This document shows, in pieces, positions 1 to 9,551 of a DNA stretch of 34,973 nucleotides. Source of the stretch: Gammaproteobacteria bacterium (GTDB taxonomy: Bacteria; Pseudomonadota; Gammaproteobacteria; Pseudomonadales; Oceanobacteraceae); assembly GCA_013373125.1 (NCBI GenBank), contig JABXIK010000006.1, forward strand, positions 1 through 34,973. Reading direction: 5' to 3'. Numbering within the stretch: the stretch's first letter is position 1; the number at the start of each line of letters is the position of its first letter. Below the pieces are notes generated by a model that saw only the letters and a list, made by a program, of their open reading frames with translations, was not told the DNA's origin and made no database searches. A program made the translations under genes and the position numbers.

Positions 1-275
1 TAGCTGTGGTTTTCTTAGCCGTAGACTTTTTCGCAGTGGTTTTCTTAGCGGTTGTCTTTTTAGCTGTGGTTTTCTTCGCCGTTGACTTCTTAGCAGTGGT
101 TTTCTTCGCAGTCGTCTTTTTCGCTGTGGTTTTCTTCTCAGCGCTGTCGTCGTCCGCTTTTGCCGCCGCTTTTTTAACCGATGTTTTCTTAGCAGTGGTT
201 TTCGCTGCTGTCTTCTTCGGCGCCGCTTTCTTAGGCTCTGCTTTTTTCGCCGCTGGTTTTTCAGCTGCTTGTGGT
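1..275. repeat. Tandem 15-bp coding repeat (Lys-Lys-Thr/Ser-Thr/Ala-Ala units)
   Basis: Near-identical 15-bp units follow each other from the window edge to about 130 and continue less regularly to about 275. Each unit encodes five residues of the AKKTT type on the minus strand. Because the unit is a multiple of three, copy-number changes keep the frame. The array is cut by the window edge, so its full length is unknown. Confidence 0.8.
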
Positions 276-799
276 TTCACACCACTCTTCACGAATTCAG
301 ATAACTCAGCTAAACGCTTTTTCTGCGCCGCATCTAGCTTACCGATGCGATCCAAGTTTTGAAGACGCTTTTGCTCTTTTTTAGCTTCAGCGATCTGTTT
401 CTTCAATTCTTTTTTATCTTGCAGCTCTTGCTTAAGCTTTTCCTGCTCTTCTTTATAGCGTGCTTCACGCTCTTCTTGCTGCTTGATAAGTTCTTGCTGA
501 AGCTTACGGCGCTCTTCCTCACGCTCAGCACGCTCTTTCGCACGCTCTGCTTCAAGTGCTTCGATTTCTGCCTTACGGGCTGCACGCTCTTCTTCTAGAC
601 GCTTTTGTTCCGCTGCGTCTACTTGAGGTTCAGCCTTGGCTTCAACCACTTCCTGAGTGTCACTACCACCACCCAACAAAGCTTCAAGTGCTGCGATTTG
701 ATCTAGCACGTTCTCTTGTTGGTTTTCTTGTTGCTTGATGATTTTTTTATAGGAAGGGCGTTTCTGTGATACTTTTGAACGCTTGCCAGGTTTAGCCAT
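1..799 (-). CDS. AlgP/histone H1-like Lys-Ala-rich repeat protein (3' end outside window)
   Basis: The reading frame runs from ATG at 799 to the window edge without a stop, giving about 266 residues. Three parts are visible. The N-terminus is basic (MAKPGKRSKVSQKRPSYKK). A long, highly charged middle part is rich in Glu, Lys and Arg and should form a coiled coil. The C-terminal part is made of Lys-Lys-Thr/Ala pentapeptides (AKKTT, AKKST). At DNA level the tail is a tandem array of 15-bp units. Similar KAAxKKxAAK tails occur in Pseudomonas AlgP and bacterial histone H1-like proteins, which bind DNA non-specifically, so nucleoid binding is the likely role. A good -35/-10 pair lies upstream. The SD-like AGGAG is about 14 nt from the ATG, which is long. 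The coiled-coil part differs from a plain histone-like tail, so the name is a family-level call. Confidence 0.75.
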   Translation of the reverse strand, partial: MAKPGKRSKVSQKRPSYKKIIKQQENQQENVLDQIAALEALLGGGSDTQEVVEAKAEPQVDAAEQKRLEEERAARKAEIEALEAERAKERAEREEERRKLQQELIKQQEEREARYKEEQEKLKQELQDKKELKKQIAEAKKEQKRLQNLDRIGKLDAAQKKRLAELSEFVKSGVKPQAAEKPAAKKAEPKKAAPKKTAAKTTAKKTSVKKAAAKADDDSAEKKTTAKKTTAKKTTAKKSTAKKTTAKKTTAKKTTAKKSTAKKTTA

Positions 800-857
800 G
801 AATCAGTTGCTCACTCCTGAAATAGTTTTGAGGGCGTCTACTATATTTAGTGCGCGT

Positions 858-886
858 ATTATACGCATCTTCACCCAATAGGCCAA
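858..886 (-). promoter_or_regulatory. Sigma-70-type promoter for the AlgP-like gene
   Basis: On the minus strand, TTGGCC (886-881) and a perfect TATAAT (863-858) are separated by 17 bp. The predicted start of transcription is about 55 bp before the ATG at 799. No competing promoter of this quality was seen in the 238-bp gap between lipA and this gene. Confidence 0.55.
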
Positions 887-1037
887 AACTAATACAGTTA
901 AAAGTTAAAATACTCACCCTAATCTGAGGATTTATCGAGCAATTCAGCCTAATTTGATTGAATTGCCCGACAAAATACACGCATTGGGATCGCGCTAGGG
1001 TTAATTAAAGACCATTTTTTGATCAATTGCTGTGTCA

Positions 1038-2000
1038 TTACAGCAAGGGTTCACCTTTCATTTGCTGATCAGCATGATAAGAAGAGCGCACCATAGGTCC
1101 ACTGGCTACTCTAGAAAAGCCCATTTCTTTCGCCAATGCGCCTAGTTCTTCGAATTCATCCGGATGAACAAAGCGCTCCACCGCTAGGTGGTGCTTACTT
1201 GGCTGTAAGTACTGACCCAGTGTAATCATGTCGATATCATGCTCACGCATGTCTTTCATGACTTGAATCACTTCTTCTTTGGTTTCGCCAATACCCAACA
1301 TTAAGCCGGACTTGGTCATGACATCTGGGCAAAGCGCTTTGTAACGCTTCAATAACTCCAACGACCATAGATAGTCCGAACCTGGACGTACTTTCTTATA
1401 TAAAGACGGTACGGTTTCTAGGTTGTGATTAAAGACATCCGGTGGGGTTTGCGCCAAGATCTCAAGGGCAATATCCATGCGACCACGAAAATCAGGCACC
1501 AAGATTTCCATTTCCAATGCTGGGCTTAATTCACGGGAATAACGAATGCAGTCCGCAAAGTGCTGAGCACCACCATCGCGTAGATCATCACGATCCACAG
1601 AGGTAATGACCACATACTTCAAGCCCATATCCGCTATGGCGGTTGCTAATTCTTTCGGCTCATTTTCATCCAATGGGTTTGGTCGACCATGGCCCACATC
1701 ACAAAAAGGACAACGACGAGTACAGATATCTCCCATGATCATGAAGGTGGCTGTACCGCCACCGAAGCATTCGCCAATGTTCGGGCAGGATGCTTCTTCA
1801 CAAACCGTATGCAATTTATGCTTACGTAGCTTTTGCTTTACTTCATTGATTTTCGGACTGGCCGGAATACGCACACGAATCCAATCCGGTTTACGCGGCA
1901 TGGTTTCGGTAGGAATCACTTTAATTGGGATACGCGCAACCTTGTCGGCGCCGCGTTTCTTTTCCCCTTGGACAACTTTGTTTTTTTGCTCTGTGCTCAT
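1038..2000 (-). CDS. lipA: Lipoyl synthase LipA
   Basis: Radical-SAM enzyme that inserts two sulfur atoms into protein-bound octanoyl groups to make lipoyl groups. The 320-residue product has both expected iron-sulfur motifs: the LipA-specific auxiliary cluster cysteines C67, C72 and C78 ([12 protein letters not shown]) and the radical-SAM CxxxCxxC at C93, C97 and C100 (CTRRCPFC). The length is usual for the family. The ATG overlaps the TGA of lipB (ATGA), so the two are translationally coupled. Octanoyl transfer by LipB supplies its substrate. The 5' part, before C67, is Lys-rich and variable. Nothing is unusual. Confidence 0.97.
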   Translation of the reverse strand: MSTEQKNKVVQGEKKRGADKVARIPIKVIPTETMPRKPDWIRVRIPASPKINEVKQKLRKHKLHTVCEEASCPNIGECFGGGTATFMIMGDICTRRCPFCDVGHGRPNPLDENEPKELATAIADMGLKYVVITSVDRDDLRDGGAQHFADCIRYSRELSPALEMEILVPDFRGRMDIALEILAQTPPDVFNHNLETVPSLYKKVRPGSDYLWSLELLKRYKALCPDVMTKSGLMLGIGETKEEVIQVMKDMREHDIDMITLGQYLQPSKHHLAVERFVHPDEFEELGALAKEMGFSRVASGPMVRSSYHADQQMKGEPLL

Positions 2001-2641
2001 GGCAAACGAGTACCTAAATCTTGTATGCCATGATAAGGCAAACAGGTTGCTAATTGATCGACCAGCTTTTGGCCTACGACCTTAATATCTGGTTGCGGTG
2101 TAAATTCAGCCATTTGGGTCATGTTCATCCCCGCATAGCCACATGGGTTAATGCGTAAAAATGGCTCTAAATCCATGTCTACATTCAAGGCTAATCCGTG
2201 AAAACTATACCCTTTGCGTATGCGTAACCCTAATGAGGCAATCTTGCTTTCCCCAACGTAAACACCTGGGGCATCGGCTTTGGGATAGGCAGGAATATCA
2301 TATTCTGCCAATAACTTCACCAAGCTGGTCTCGATAGCATCCACTAATGCACGCGGGCCAAAGTCCATGCGCTTAAGGTCCGCCATGATATAGGCGGTAA
2401 TCTGGCCTGGACCGTGATAAGTCACCTGACCACCTCGATCTGCTTGCACCACGGGAATATCCCCGGTAAACAACAGATGCTCTGGTTTGCCAGCTTGCCC
2501 TTGAGTAAACACCTTTTGATGCTGAAGAATCCATACCTCGTCTTGGGTATCATCCGTGCGCTGCTCGGTGAACGCTTTCATGGCCTGCCAAACGGGCTCG
2601 TAAGGCTGCTCACCTTCTAAGTAACGCACACCCAGCTTCAT
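1997..2641 (-). CDS. lipB: Octanoyl-ACP:protein N-octanoyltransferase LipB
   Basis: Moves octanoate from acyl carrier protein to the lipoyl domains of 2-oxoacid dehydrogenases and GcvH, in the step before LipA. The 214-residue protein has the family core with [12 protein letters not shown], then [19 protein letters not shown] and FHGLALNV; the Lys of the ESKIASLG segment and the later NPCGYAGM cysteine are the expected catalytic pair. Its ATG overlaps the stop of ybeD by one base (TAATG) and its stop overlaps the lipA start, so ybeD, lipB and lipA form a tightly coupled unit. Confidence 0.96.
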   Translation of the reverse strand: MKLGVRYLEGEQPYEPVWQAMKAFTEQRTDDTQDEVWILQHQKVFTQGQAGKPEHLLFTGDIPVVQADRGGQVTYHGPGQITAYIMADLKRMDFGPRALVDAIETSLVKLLAEYDIPAYPKADAPGVYVGESKIASLGLRIRKGYSFHGLALNVDMDLEPFLRINPCGYAGMNMTQMAEFTPQPDIKVVGQKLVDQLATCLPYHGIQDLGTRLP

Positions 2642-2916
2642 TATAAGACCATCTTAATACGATCGTGACGGATAAAATCCTCATGTAGGTCTTTTAACTG
2701 CTGTTCTGAGGTGGCAGTGATAAAAAAGGTAATGGAAGTGAAGCGCCCATTGCTACTGTGGTTAATCTTTATACGTTCAACATCCACATCCGGCGCATGC
2801 ACACGCATGATATCCACAACAAAGGATTCATAATCTTCCCCTGCTTCACCCAGCACTTTTACTGGGTAATTAGGACACGGGTATTCAATCTTAGGGGGTT
2901 CTGCTTTCTTGGCCAT
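2641..2916 (-). CDS. ybeD: YbeD/DUF493 family protein
   Basis: Small 91-residue protein of the DUF493 (YbeD) family, recognised by length, by the segment [20 protein letters not shown] and by position between dacA and lipB, which is the order in Escherichia coli and Pseudomonas. The family has an ACT-like ferredoxin fold and is thought to be regulatory, but its exact function is not established. The stop codon overlaps the lipB start by one base. A 63-bp gap separates it from dacA. Confidence 0.92.
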   Translation of the reverse strand: MAKKAEPPKIEYPCPNYPVKVLGEAGEDYESFVVDIMRVHAPDVDVERIKINHSSNGRFTSITFFITATSEQQLKDLHEDFIRHDRIKMVL

Positions 2917-2979
2917 AAATACATCTAGAGATTGCCTGCTTCACCCCAATATGGATGCAAAACAGGCGATTGCAAGGAC

Positions 2980-4122
2980 TTAACTGAATAAGGAGTAAAA
3001 GAACAACTTAATATAATCTAAAATTCGGGAGAAAAAGCCGGCTTCGTCGATGGCTTCTAGTGCGATAAGGGGTTTATCCATCAACACCTTGTCACCCAAT
3101 GAAACCGTCATATGACCATATTCCATGCCCTTAATAACCGGCGCCTTGATCACATCATCAATGCTGTACTGCACATCTAAGTTGCCTTTTTGACCGCGCG
3201 GGATGGTAATGTAAGCACCGTCTTTGACCCCTAGGGCTAATTCATCTTGTTGACCCATCCATACTCTGTGATTTTGCAGCGTTTCTTGGGAGTCATACAA
3301 TTTATGGCTTTCAAAATAACGGAAACCATAAGTCAGTAATTTTTGCGACTCACGAGCACGAGCACGTTCTGACTTAGCCCCCATCACCACCGAAATCAAA
3401 CGCATGCCATCTTCTTCGGCACTGGATACTAAACAAAAACCCGCTTCATCCGTATGACCCGTTTTTAAACCATCGACGCGAGGGTCCCAGAACAACAATA
3501 AGTTGCGGTTTGATTGCTCAATATTGTTATAAGTGAATTTCTTCTCTTTATATAAAGGGTAATACTCTTTGTGATCAGAAATGATGTGTTTGGCTAGTTT
3601 AGATAAATCACGAGCAGTAGATGCATGGCCTTTAGCCGGTAAGCCCGTAGCATTTTTAAAACGGGTATTCACCATACCTAGCTGAGCTGCATATTGATTC
3701 ATTACATCCACAAACGCCTCTTCGGTCCCGCTGATGTATTCAGCTAGTGCGATGCTGGCGTCGTTCCCTGATTGGATAATCACACCTTTTAACAAGTCAC
3801 CCACTTTTACATAAGTGCCTTCGCGGATGAACATGCGCGAGCCTTCTGCTTTCCAAGCTTTTACACTGATACGAGTACGGTCATCTTCTTTGATATTTCC
3901 ATAGGCCAATTCTTCCGTGACGATAAAGGTGGTCATCATCTTAGTTAAACTGGCTGGAGGTAGGACTTCATCAGCGTTGTGTTCAACTAATACTTCACCA
4001 CTGTTGGCATCTAACAAGATATAAGAACTGGCTGCGAGAACCGGTGGTTGAGGAATGATACTCGGTGCTGCATGAGTGAAGGCAGCGAACAAAAACACTA
4101 AACAAAAAGTAAGTAATCGCAT
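2980..4122 (-). CDS. dacA: D-alanyl-D-alanine carboxypeptidase (PBP5/6 type)
   Basis: Trims the terminal D-Ala from peptidoglycan stem pentapeptides in the periplasm. The 380-residue protein has a signal peptide (residues 1-19, ending in THA-AP), the SxxK active-site serine at S58-K61, SGN at 118-120 and KTG at 220-222. After the catalytic domain comes the all-beta PBP5 C-terminal domain. The last 18 residues are rich in Phe, Leu, Ile and Tyr and form an amphipathic membrane-anchoring helix. It lies in the elongation gene cluster downstream of rlpA, with a 70-bp gap. Confidence 0.96.
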   Translation of the reverse strand: MRLLTFCLVFLFAAFTHAAPSIIPQPPVLAASSYILLDANSGEVLVEHNADEVLPPASLTKMMTTFIVTEELAYGNIKEDDRTRISVKAWKAEGSRMFIREGTYVKVGDLLKGVIIQSGNDASIALAEYISGTEEAFVDVMNQYAAQLGMVNTRFKNATGLPAKGHASTARDLSKLAKHIISDHKEYYPLYKEKKFTYNNIEQSNRNLLLFWDPRVDGLKTGHTDEAGFCLVSSAEEDGMRLISVVMGAKSERARARESQKLLTYGFRYFESHKLYDSQETLQNHRVWMGQQDELALGVKDGAYITIPRGQKGNLDVQYSIDDVIKAPVIKGMEYGHMTVSLGDKVLMDKPLIALEAIDEAGFFSRILDYIKLFFYSLFS

Positions 4123-4192
4123 AAGACCAATTTTGAACCGTTGTGAAAGTTGTGCGGCATTGTAGCATGCCTGTAAAGATTGTTAAGGTCGC

Positions 4193-4951
4193 CTAAGGCT
4201 GGATCAAGGTGGAGTGAATCTTTTGTGCTTGTAATGTGCTCTGGATCGCTTCTACCTGATCAGGTGCCACCGGACCTATCCTGACTTTATGCAGAATTTT
4301 GCCATCATGAGTATCCTTGGTGATGTAGACAGGCTCATTGACAACTTGGGCGAGCTTTTGTTGCATCTTTTGTGCAGATGGCTCCACCGAAAATGCCGCC
4401 ACTTGTATAAATTGATAATCACGCTCCTGTAAGGGTGGTGCAATCAAATCCACTTTCACATTGGCAGTGCCTTGCTTATCAAAGCCTAAGCGCACTGCAG
4501 CGGCATAAGAGAGATCAATCAAGCGATCGTCATGAAACGGACCACGATCATTCACCCGCACAATCAAGCTCTTATTGTTATCTAAATTCGTCACACGCAC
4601 ATAACTGGGAAGCGGTAATGATTTGTGGGCAGCGGAGAACTGATACACATCGAAGCGCTCACCATTACTGGTATCATGACCGTGAAATTTCTCGCCATAC
4701 CAAGACGCAACACCTTCTTCGCTGTATTCCAGCAACCCTTTTTGCACCCGATAAGACTTACCCCATACCTCATATTCATCAGGATTACCGCGACGAGATA
4801 ACGGCTCACGAATGGGCTTGGGTTCGGGTAGATTTAAAATGCTTTGTTGGAAGATAGGCGTGCTATCTACGCTTTGCTGATAGCGGGAGGTGGTACAGGC
4901 TTGCACCAAAAGTATGGAACATAAAATCGCGCAAGCCTGAGAACATTTCAT
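4193..4951 (-). CDS. rlpA: RlpA septal ring lytic transglycosylase lipoprotein
   Basis: Outer-membrane lipoprotein that cleaves denuded glycan strands at the septum. The 252-residue protein begins with a lipoprotein signal peptide with lipobox LVQAC (lipidated Cys19). The double-psi beta-barrel domain follows, with SWYGEKFHGHDTSNGERFD and the later VRVNDRGPFHDDRLIDLS motif that carries the catalytic Asp. The last roughly 75 residues match a SPOR domain (FIQVAAFS to VRIGPV), which binds denuded peptidoglycan. Only 14 bp separate its start from the mltB stop, which implies one operon. Confidence 0.95.
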   Translation of the reverse strand: MKCSQACAILCSILLVQACTTSRYQQSVDSTPIFQQSILNLPEPKPIREPLSRRGNPDEYEVWGKSYRVQKGLLEYSEEGVASWYGEKFHGHDTSNGERFDVYQFSAAHKSLPLPSYVRVTNLDNNKSLIVRVNDRGPFHDDRLIDLSYAAAVRLGFDKQGTANVKVDLIAPPLQERDYQFIQVAAFSVEPSAQKMQQKLAQVVNEPVYITKDTHDGKILHKVRIGPVAPDQVEAIQSTLQAQKIHSTLIQP

Positions 4952-4965
4952 AATGTATTTATTGT

Positions 4966-5928
4966 TTATTTTAATTTTTGACTAAATTCATACACGGCAC
5001 GAGCATACATGCTGCTGCGGTTATAACGGGTAATCACATAAAAGTTTTTATACGCCAGCCAGTATTCTTGGCCATCTTCTAAATCAAAGCGAAATAATGC
5101 TGCGTCTTGATCTGGTACGTTCTTAGGTGCGTTAACGCCACGTTTTTTCCACTCACTGATTGTGGCTTTTAACGATAAGGTTTCATTGGCGTATTTGTCA
5201 GCATCCGCATTATGCAATGTCACAGAACTGGCAACCGGCTCTCCTTTTTGCCAACCATAGCGCTTGAAGTAATAGGCCACACTGGCAATGGCATCATCTT
5301 CGTTATTCCACAGATCTTTTTTGCCATCACCATCATAATCCACAGCATAACTAATATAGCTAGAAGGAATGAACTGTCCTAAGCCCATGGCACCGGCATA
5401 AGAGCCTTTAATTTCTAGTGGGTCAAGATTGTCGTCACGCACCATTAAAAAGTAGTTTTTCAGCTCACGATAAAAGAGAGATCGTTGTGGATAATCAAAA
5501 CCTAGGGTGGCTAGAGCATCGATGACGCGGAAACTACCAGTATTTCGACCATAGTAGGTTTCCACCCCAATAATGGCAGCGATGATTTCGCGGGGTACAC
5601 CGTATTTTTCTTCCACAGCATCGAATGTGGCTTTATGCGCTTTTAAGAAAGCCTTGCCGGCTTTTTCACGACCTTCGGTTAAAAAGATATCGCGGTATTC
5701 ATGCCAAGGTTTTACTTTTTCTGCTGGACGCGAGATGGCTTCTAAAATGCTTTCTTTGCGTTCGGCCTGTGCCAAGGTGTCGCGGATAAACTTCGCATCA
5801 TAGTTATGCTCTTGCACCATTTCTTGAATAAATGGCTCAAGCTTAGGGTGCTCACTGTAATTACTGGCAGAGACACTAAAACTACTCAACATGACAACTA
5901 AACTGGAAACTAACACTCTTGACCTCAT
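4966..5928 (-). CDS. mltB: Lytic murein transglycosylase B (soluble, Slt35-like)
   Basis: Cleaves peptidoglycan glycan strands to form 1,6-anhydro ends. The 320-residue protein has a Sec signal peptide (residues 1-22, SVSA-SN) but no lipobox, so the mature enzyme should be soluble in the periplasm. The catalytic Glu is E123 in GVETYYGRNTG. The GAMGLGQFIPSSY segment follows at about 178-191, and an EF-hand-like calcium loop (DYDGDGKKDLW) at about 198-208, as in E. coli Slt35. Three bases separate the start from the rodA stop. Confidence 0.95.
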   Translation of the reverse strand: MRSRVLVSSLVVMLSSFSVSASNYSEHPKLEPFIQEMVQEHNYDAKFIRDTLAQAERKESILEAISRPAEKVKPWHEYRDIFLTEGREKAGKAFLKAHKATFDAVEEKYGVPREIIAAIIGVETYYGRNTGSFRVIDALATLGFDYPQRSLFYRELKNYFLMVRDDNLDPLEIKGSYAGAMGLGQFIPSSYISYAVDYDGDGKKDLWNNEDDAIASVAYYFKRYGWQKGEPVASSVTLHNADADKYANETLSLKATISEWKKRGVNAPKNVPDQDAALFRFDLEDGQEYWLAYKNFYVITRYNRSSMYARAVYEFSQKLK

Positions 5929-5931
5929 AAC

Positions 5932-7062
5932 TTAAATCCGACGATGCATATAAACAGACATAATCACACCAAATGCCGCCATCAGGGTAACAATGGACGT
6001 GCCACCATAACTGATTAACGGTAAAGGTACACCTACTACCGGCAATATCCCACTCACCATGCCGATATTAACAAACACATAAATGAAAAACGTGACGATC
6101 AACGCACCTGCAAACAATCGCGCGAAGGTATCTCGACCTCTGGAGGCCATATAAATCCCCCGCATGACGATACACATATATAACGCCAGCAAAATAAGCA
6201 CGCCAATTAGCCCTTGTTCTTCAGCATAAACCGCAATAATAAAATCCGTATGCCGTTCAGGTAGAAACTCTAATTGGGATTGAGTTCCCTGCATCCAGCC
6301 TTTTCCTTCCAAGCCACCAGAGCCGATGGCGGTTTTACTTTGAATAATATTCCAACCAGAGCCTAATGGATCACTTTCAGGGTTTAAAAACGTTAACACA
6401 CGCTGTTTTTGATAATCGTGCATCACGCCGTACCACATGACGGGGGCCACCGCCAAAATAGTCACAATAGCCAGTGCAATCCAGCGACTGGATAAGCCGG
6501 CAAACAATAACACCAACAACCCTGCTGCTGCGATTAATAAGGCGGTACCTAAATCGGGCTGCTTAAAAATAAGCAAGGCGGGTAAAAACACCAAGCCCAA
6601 CACCACAGCAATCACTTTAACGCGAGGGGGCAATAATCGAGATGATAAATACCAAGCAACCATCATCGGAGTCACCAACTTCATAATCTCTGATGGTTGG
6701 AAACGAAACATTCCAAACACACTGAGCCAACGTTGAGCCCCTTTCGCCCCAACACCAATCAGCAAAACTAAAAGCAAAGCCGTAATCCCCACCACATACA
6801 TCCAAGGGGCGGCCATTTGAAACCATCGCGGATCGATCTGAGCAATGACAAACATAATAAAAAAGCCCAAACCAAAATACACCATCTGACGATACACCAT
6901 GCCCATGTTCTGGCCACTGGCGCTGTATAGAATAAACAATCCACCAGCGCACAAAATTAATAACAAGGACAGCATGGTTAAATCAATGTGCAACTTCTGC
7001 AAAATACTACGGCCACGCTGCATGCTGCCATCGTCAAGCTGACGAATAAAATCACCGGCCAT
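5932..7062 (-). CDS. rodA: RodA, SEDS peptidoglycan glycosyltransferase
   Basis: Polymerises lipid II during lateral wall growth, in complex with PBP2. The 376-residue protein has about ten hydrophobic segments. SEDS landmarks are FRFQPSEIMKL, FKQPDLGTALL, the large extracellular loop with SQLEFLPERHTDFI (the Asp is the key residue), and the C-terminal VPLPLISYGGTSI. It lies 35 bp downstream of mrdA, in the standard mrdA-rodA pairing. The start codon is supported by family length. Confidence 0.97.
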   Translation of the reverse strand: MAGDFIRQLDDGSMQRGRSILQKLHIDLTMLSLLLILCAGGLFILYSASGQNMGMVYRQMVYFGLGFFIMFVIAQIDPRWFQMAAPWMYVVGITALLLVLLIGVGAKGAQRWLSVFGMFRFQPSEIMKLVTPMMVAWYLSSRLLPPRVKVIAVVLGLVFLPALLIFKQPDLGTALLIAAAGLLVLLFAGLSSRWIALAIVTILAVAPVMWYGVMHDYQKQRVLTFLNPESDPLGSGWNIIQSKTAIGSGGLEGKGWMQGTQSQLEFLPERHTDFIIAVYAEEQGLIGVLILLALYMCIVMRGIYMASRGRDTFARLFAGALIVTFFIYVFVNIGMVSGILPVVGVPLPLISYGGTSIVTLMAAFGVIMSVYMHRRI

Positions 7063-7097
7063 GATGACCTCCTACTACAGCCTGCATGCGAGATAGG

Positions 7098-8954
7098 TTA
7101 AAACTCATACGCTATCCCCTTTGGCTCATCATCGTTCAAATAACGATCAATAACTTTACGCGAAATCGGTCCAGCGGTTTTACCTGCTGACTCTCCATTT
7201 TCAACCACAGTGGCCACCGCAATCTTAGGTGCTTCCACTGGAGCGAAACTGACAAACAATGCATGGTCTCGTTGTCGCTCAAGTAACGCTTCTGAGTCAT
7301 ATTCTTCGTTTTGCTTAATGCCCACGACCTGAGCCGTACCGGTTTTAGCGGCAAGGCGATAGGTTAATCCATGCTTTAAGGCTTTTGCTGTACCCAAATA
7401 ATGCTGGATAACCCCTTCCATAGCGTGATTCATCTTATCCCAGTTCTCTGGATTCTTGATGACCACATCATCAGGGCGATCCTCTTCTTCCAATGGCACG
7501 CCATCAATGAGTTGTACTAATTTCGCTCGATGCCACTTACCTTTTGCCGCATATACATTAGTGGCAGTCGCCAACTGCAAAGGCGTTGCCAACATATACC
7601 CCTGACCTAATCCTAGGTTAAGGGTGTCACCTGCGTACCAAGAGCGTCCGCGATACGCTTTTTTCCATTCGCGATCCGGTAATAAAGCTGGCAATGCGTT
7701 TCCAATGTCCAATCCCGTATTCTTGCCAAAACCAAATTGCGATAAAAACGGATGCAGATTATCGATACCGGTACGGAACGACATTTCATAAAAATAGGTA
7801 TCACAACTTTCGATGATGGCGTGACGTAAATCGATATGCTCACCATGACCTGTACGCTTCCAATCTCGGTATACCCGTTCGTCGTTTTCCAACATATACC
7901 AACCAGGATCTTTAATCTCTTCTTGCCAATTAGTCACGCCGTACTCTAAAAATGCTAAGCCGATGAATGGCTTCATGGTGGAGCCCGGTGGGTACTGACC
8001 GCGTGTTGCCCGGTCAAACAACGGAGTATCTAAAGAATCTCGCAAGGCGTTGTAATCTTTATAGCTGATGCCGTTCACAAATAAGTTGGGATCAAATGAG
8101 GGGCTGGATACCATGGCCAATACACCACCAGTTTCTGGGTCCATGGCCACTAACGACCCACGACGCCCAGCAAATTCCTCCATAGCCGTGCGCTGTAGAC
8201 GTGCGTCTAGATTTAAAATTAAGTTCTTTCCGGGAATTGAACTCTGTTTTTCGAGTACTTTTAAAATGCGACCCTGAGCATTGGTTTCGACTTTCTGATA
8301 ACCCACCTGCCCGTGAAGTTCTTTCTCGTAATATCGTTCTATGCCGATCTTACCGATGCGTCGCGTGGCTTTGTACTGAATAGGGTCTAGGCGTTTTTTC
8401 TCGGTTTCATTCATCTGCCCCACATATCCCAACACATGGGCAAAGTCTTCACCCATTGGATAGTGACGCACTAATTCGGCTTCTACCTGCACCCCCGGCA
8501 AGAAGTAGTTATTTACCATTAACTTGGCAATCTCTTCTTCTTCCAGGCGATACTTAAGTGGTATGGCTTCGTAAGGGCGACGATAGGACTTTAATTTTTT
8601 CTCGAAATTCTCTTGCTCTTCAGCAGACAACCCCACCAAGGTGTTAATCAGCTTCAGAGTACGAGACATATCCTTAACCCGCTCGGGAACCAAGGTTAAA
8701 CTGTGGCTAGGCAGGTTTTCAGCCAATAACACACCATTACGGTCGAAAATCAAACCACGAATAGGCTCAACGGTTTTCAACTGCACACGGTTGTTTTCAG
8801 ATTTGCTGGCGTACAGTTCGTACTGAGTGATTTGCAAAAAGACCATGCGCCCAGCTAAAACACACACTAGCACAAACACGAAAAGCGCAGCTAAATAAGC
8901 GCGCTTGGCGAAAATCTCTTTTTCTACTCGTGCGTCCTTTTGGTCAAAACTCAT
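7098..8954 (-). CDS. mrdA: Penicillin-binding protein 2 (elongasome transpeptidase)
   Basis: Class B transpeptidase that cross-links peptidoglycan during elongation, working with RodA. The 618-residue protein has one N-terminal transmembrane helix (about 20-41), the pedestal domain with RGLIFDRNGVLLAEN, and the transpeptidase domain with SxxK at S325-K328 (STMK), SCD at 383-385 and KTG at 537-539. It starts the run of cell-wall genes read leftwards through rodA, mltB, rlpA and dacA. The 124-bp gap to rlmH contains a short hairpin (8979-8996) and an AT-rich palindrome but no convincing terminator on this strand. Confidence 0.97.
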   Translation of the reverse strand: MSFDQKDARVEKEIFAKRAYLAALFVFVLVCVLAGRMVFLQITQYELYASKSENNRVQLKTVEPIRGLIFDRNGVLLAENLPSHSLTLVPERVKDMSRTLKLINTLVGLSAEEQENFEKKLKSYRRPYEAIPLKYRLEEEEIAKLMVNNYFLPGVQVEAELVRHYPMGEDFAHVLGYVGQMNETEKKRLDPIQYKATRRIGKIGIERYYEKELHGQVGYQKVETNAQGRILKVLEKQSSIPGKNLILNLDARLQRTAMEEFAGRRGSLVAMDPETGGVLAMVSSPSFDPNLFVNGISYKDYNALRDSLDTPLFDRATRGQYPPGSTMKPFIGLAFLEYGVTNWQEEIKDPGWYMLENDERVYRDWKRTGHGEHIDLRHAIIESCDTYFYEMSFRTGIDNLHPFLSQFGFGKNTGLDIGNALPALLPDREWKKAYRGRSWYAGDTLNLGLGQGYMLATPLQLATATNVYAAKGKWHRAKLVQLIDGVPLEEEDRPDDVVIKNPENWDKMNHAMEGVIQHYLGTAKALKHGLTYRLAAKTGTAQVVGIKQNEEYDSEALLERQRDHALFVSFAPVEAPKIAVATVVENGESAGKTAGPISRKVIDRYLNDDEPKGIAYEF

Positions 8955-9078
8955 CAGGTGTTCACTTATGGCGCAGATAATGGCGTGTTTGCCATTTAGG
9001 CTTTTTTATTATTAAAAAACAAGTAGTTACTTTCGTACATGACCTTAGCACAAATGCATAAAGATGCGTGTTACGACT

Positions 9079-9546
9079 TTACTTGTGATAAGGGTGATTA
9101 TTCAAGATCGTCCAAGCTCGATATAACTGCTCTGCTAACAAGATTCGCACCAAAGGGTGCGGTAACGTTAATGGAGATAATGACCATTTATATTTTGCTT
9201 TGTTCGAACATTCTTTACTTAAACCGTCCGGCCCACCAATTAACAAATCCACATCTTGGCCAATCATGCGCCAGTCCGTCAGTTGTTCCGCTAACACCTC
9301 AGTACTCCAAGGCTTGCCCAGCACTTCCAGTGCCACACATGTGTTTTGCGGTTTCATGGCCGCCATCATGGCTTGACCTTCTTTTTCTATGGCTTTAGCA
9401 ACCGATTGGTTTTTACCCCTAGGACCCAGAGGCAACTCAACTAACTCTAGACGACAATCATTGGGCAGGCGTTTGGCATATTCATTAAAGCCTTGTTCAA
9501 CCCAAGAGGGCATTTTGCCCCCTACGGCAAGAATTCGAATCTTCAT
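9079..9546 (-). CDS. rlmH: 23S rRNA (pseudouridine1915-N3)-methyltransferase RlmH
   Basis: SPOUT-fold methyltransferase acting on pseudouridine 1915 of helix 69 in assembled 70S ribosomes. The start at 9546 gives 155 residues (MKIRILAVG...), exactly the usual family length. An upstream in-frame start at 9579 would overlap rsfS and add eleven unrelated residues. Family landmarks are [10 protein letters not shown], the [13 protein letters not shown] segment and the C-terminal HPYHK, which carries the conserved active-site region. Five bases separate it from rsfS, the usual rsfS-rlmH pairing. Confidence 0.96.
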   Translation of the reverse strand: MKIRILAVGGKMPSWVEQGFNEYAKRLPNDCRLELVELPLGPRGKNQSVAKAIEKEGQAMMAAMKPQNTCVALEVLGKPWSTEVLAEQLTDWRMIGQDVDLLIGGPDGLSKECSNKAKYKWSLSPLTLPHPLVRILLAEQLYRAWTILNNHPYHK

Positions 9547-9551
9547 GAATC

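Noticed and set aside
1..130. Short regular repeats that might suggest a CRISPR array
   Set aside because: The units are 15 bp, directly tandem and without spacers, and they encode pentapeptides in frame.
6..362. Open frame on the plus strand rich in Phe, Val and Ala across the 15-bp repeats
   Set aside because: It is the antisense of the Lys-Ala repeat protein. Its composition follows from the AAG/AAA codons on the other strand, and it lacks an SD.
792..980. 62-codon frame on the minus strand in the lipA-AlgP gap
   Set aside because: It covers the promoter of the AlgP-like gene and overlaps that gene's start. No SD or family feature was seen.
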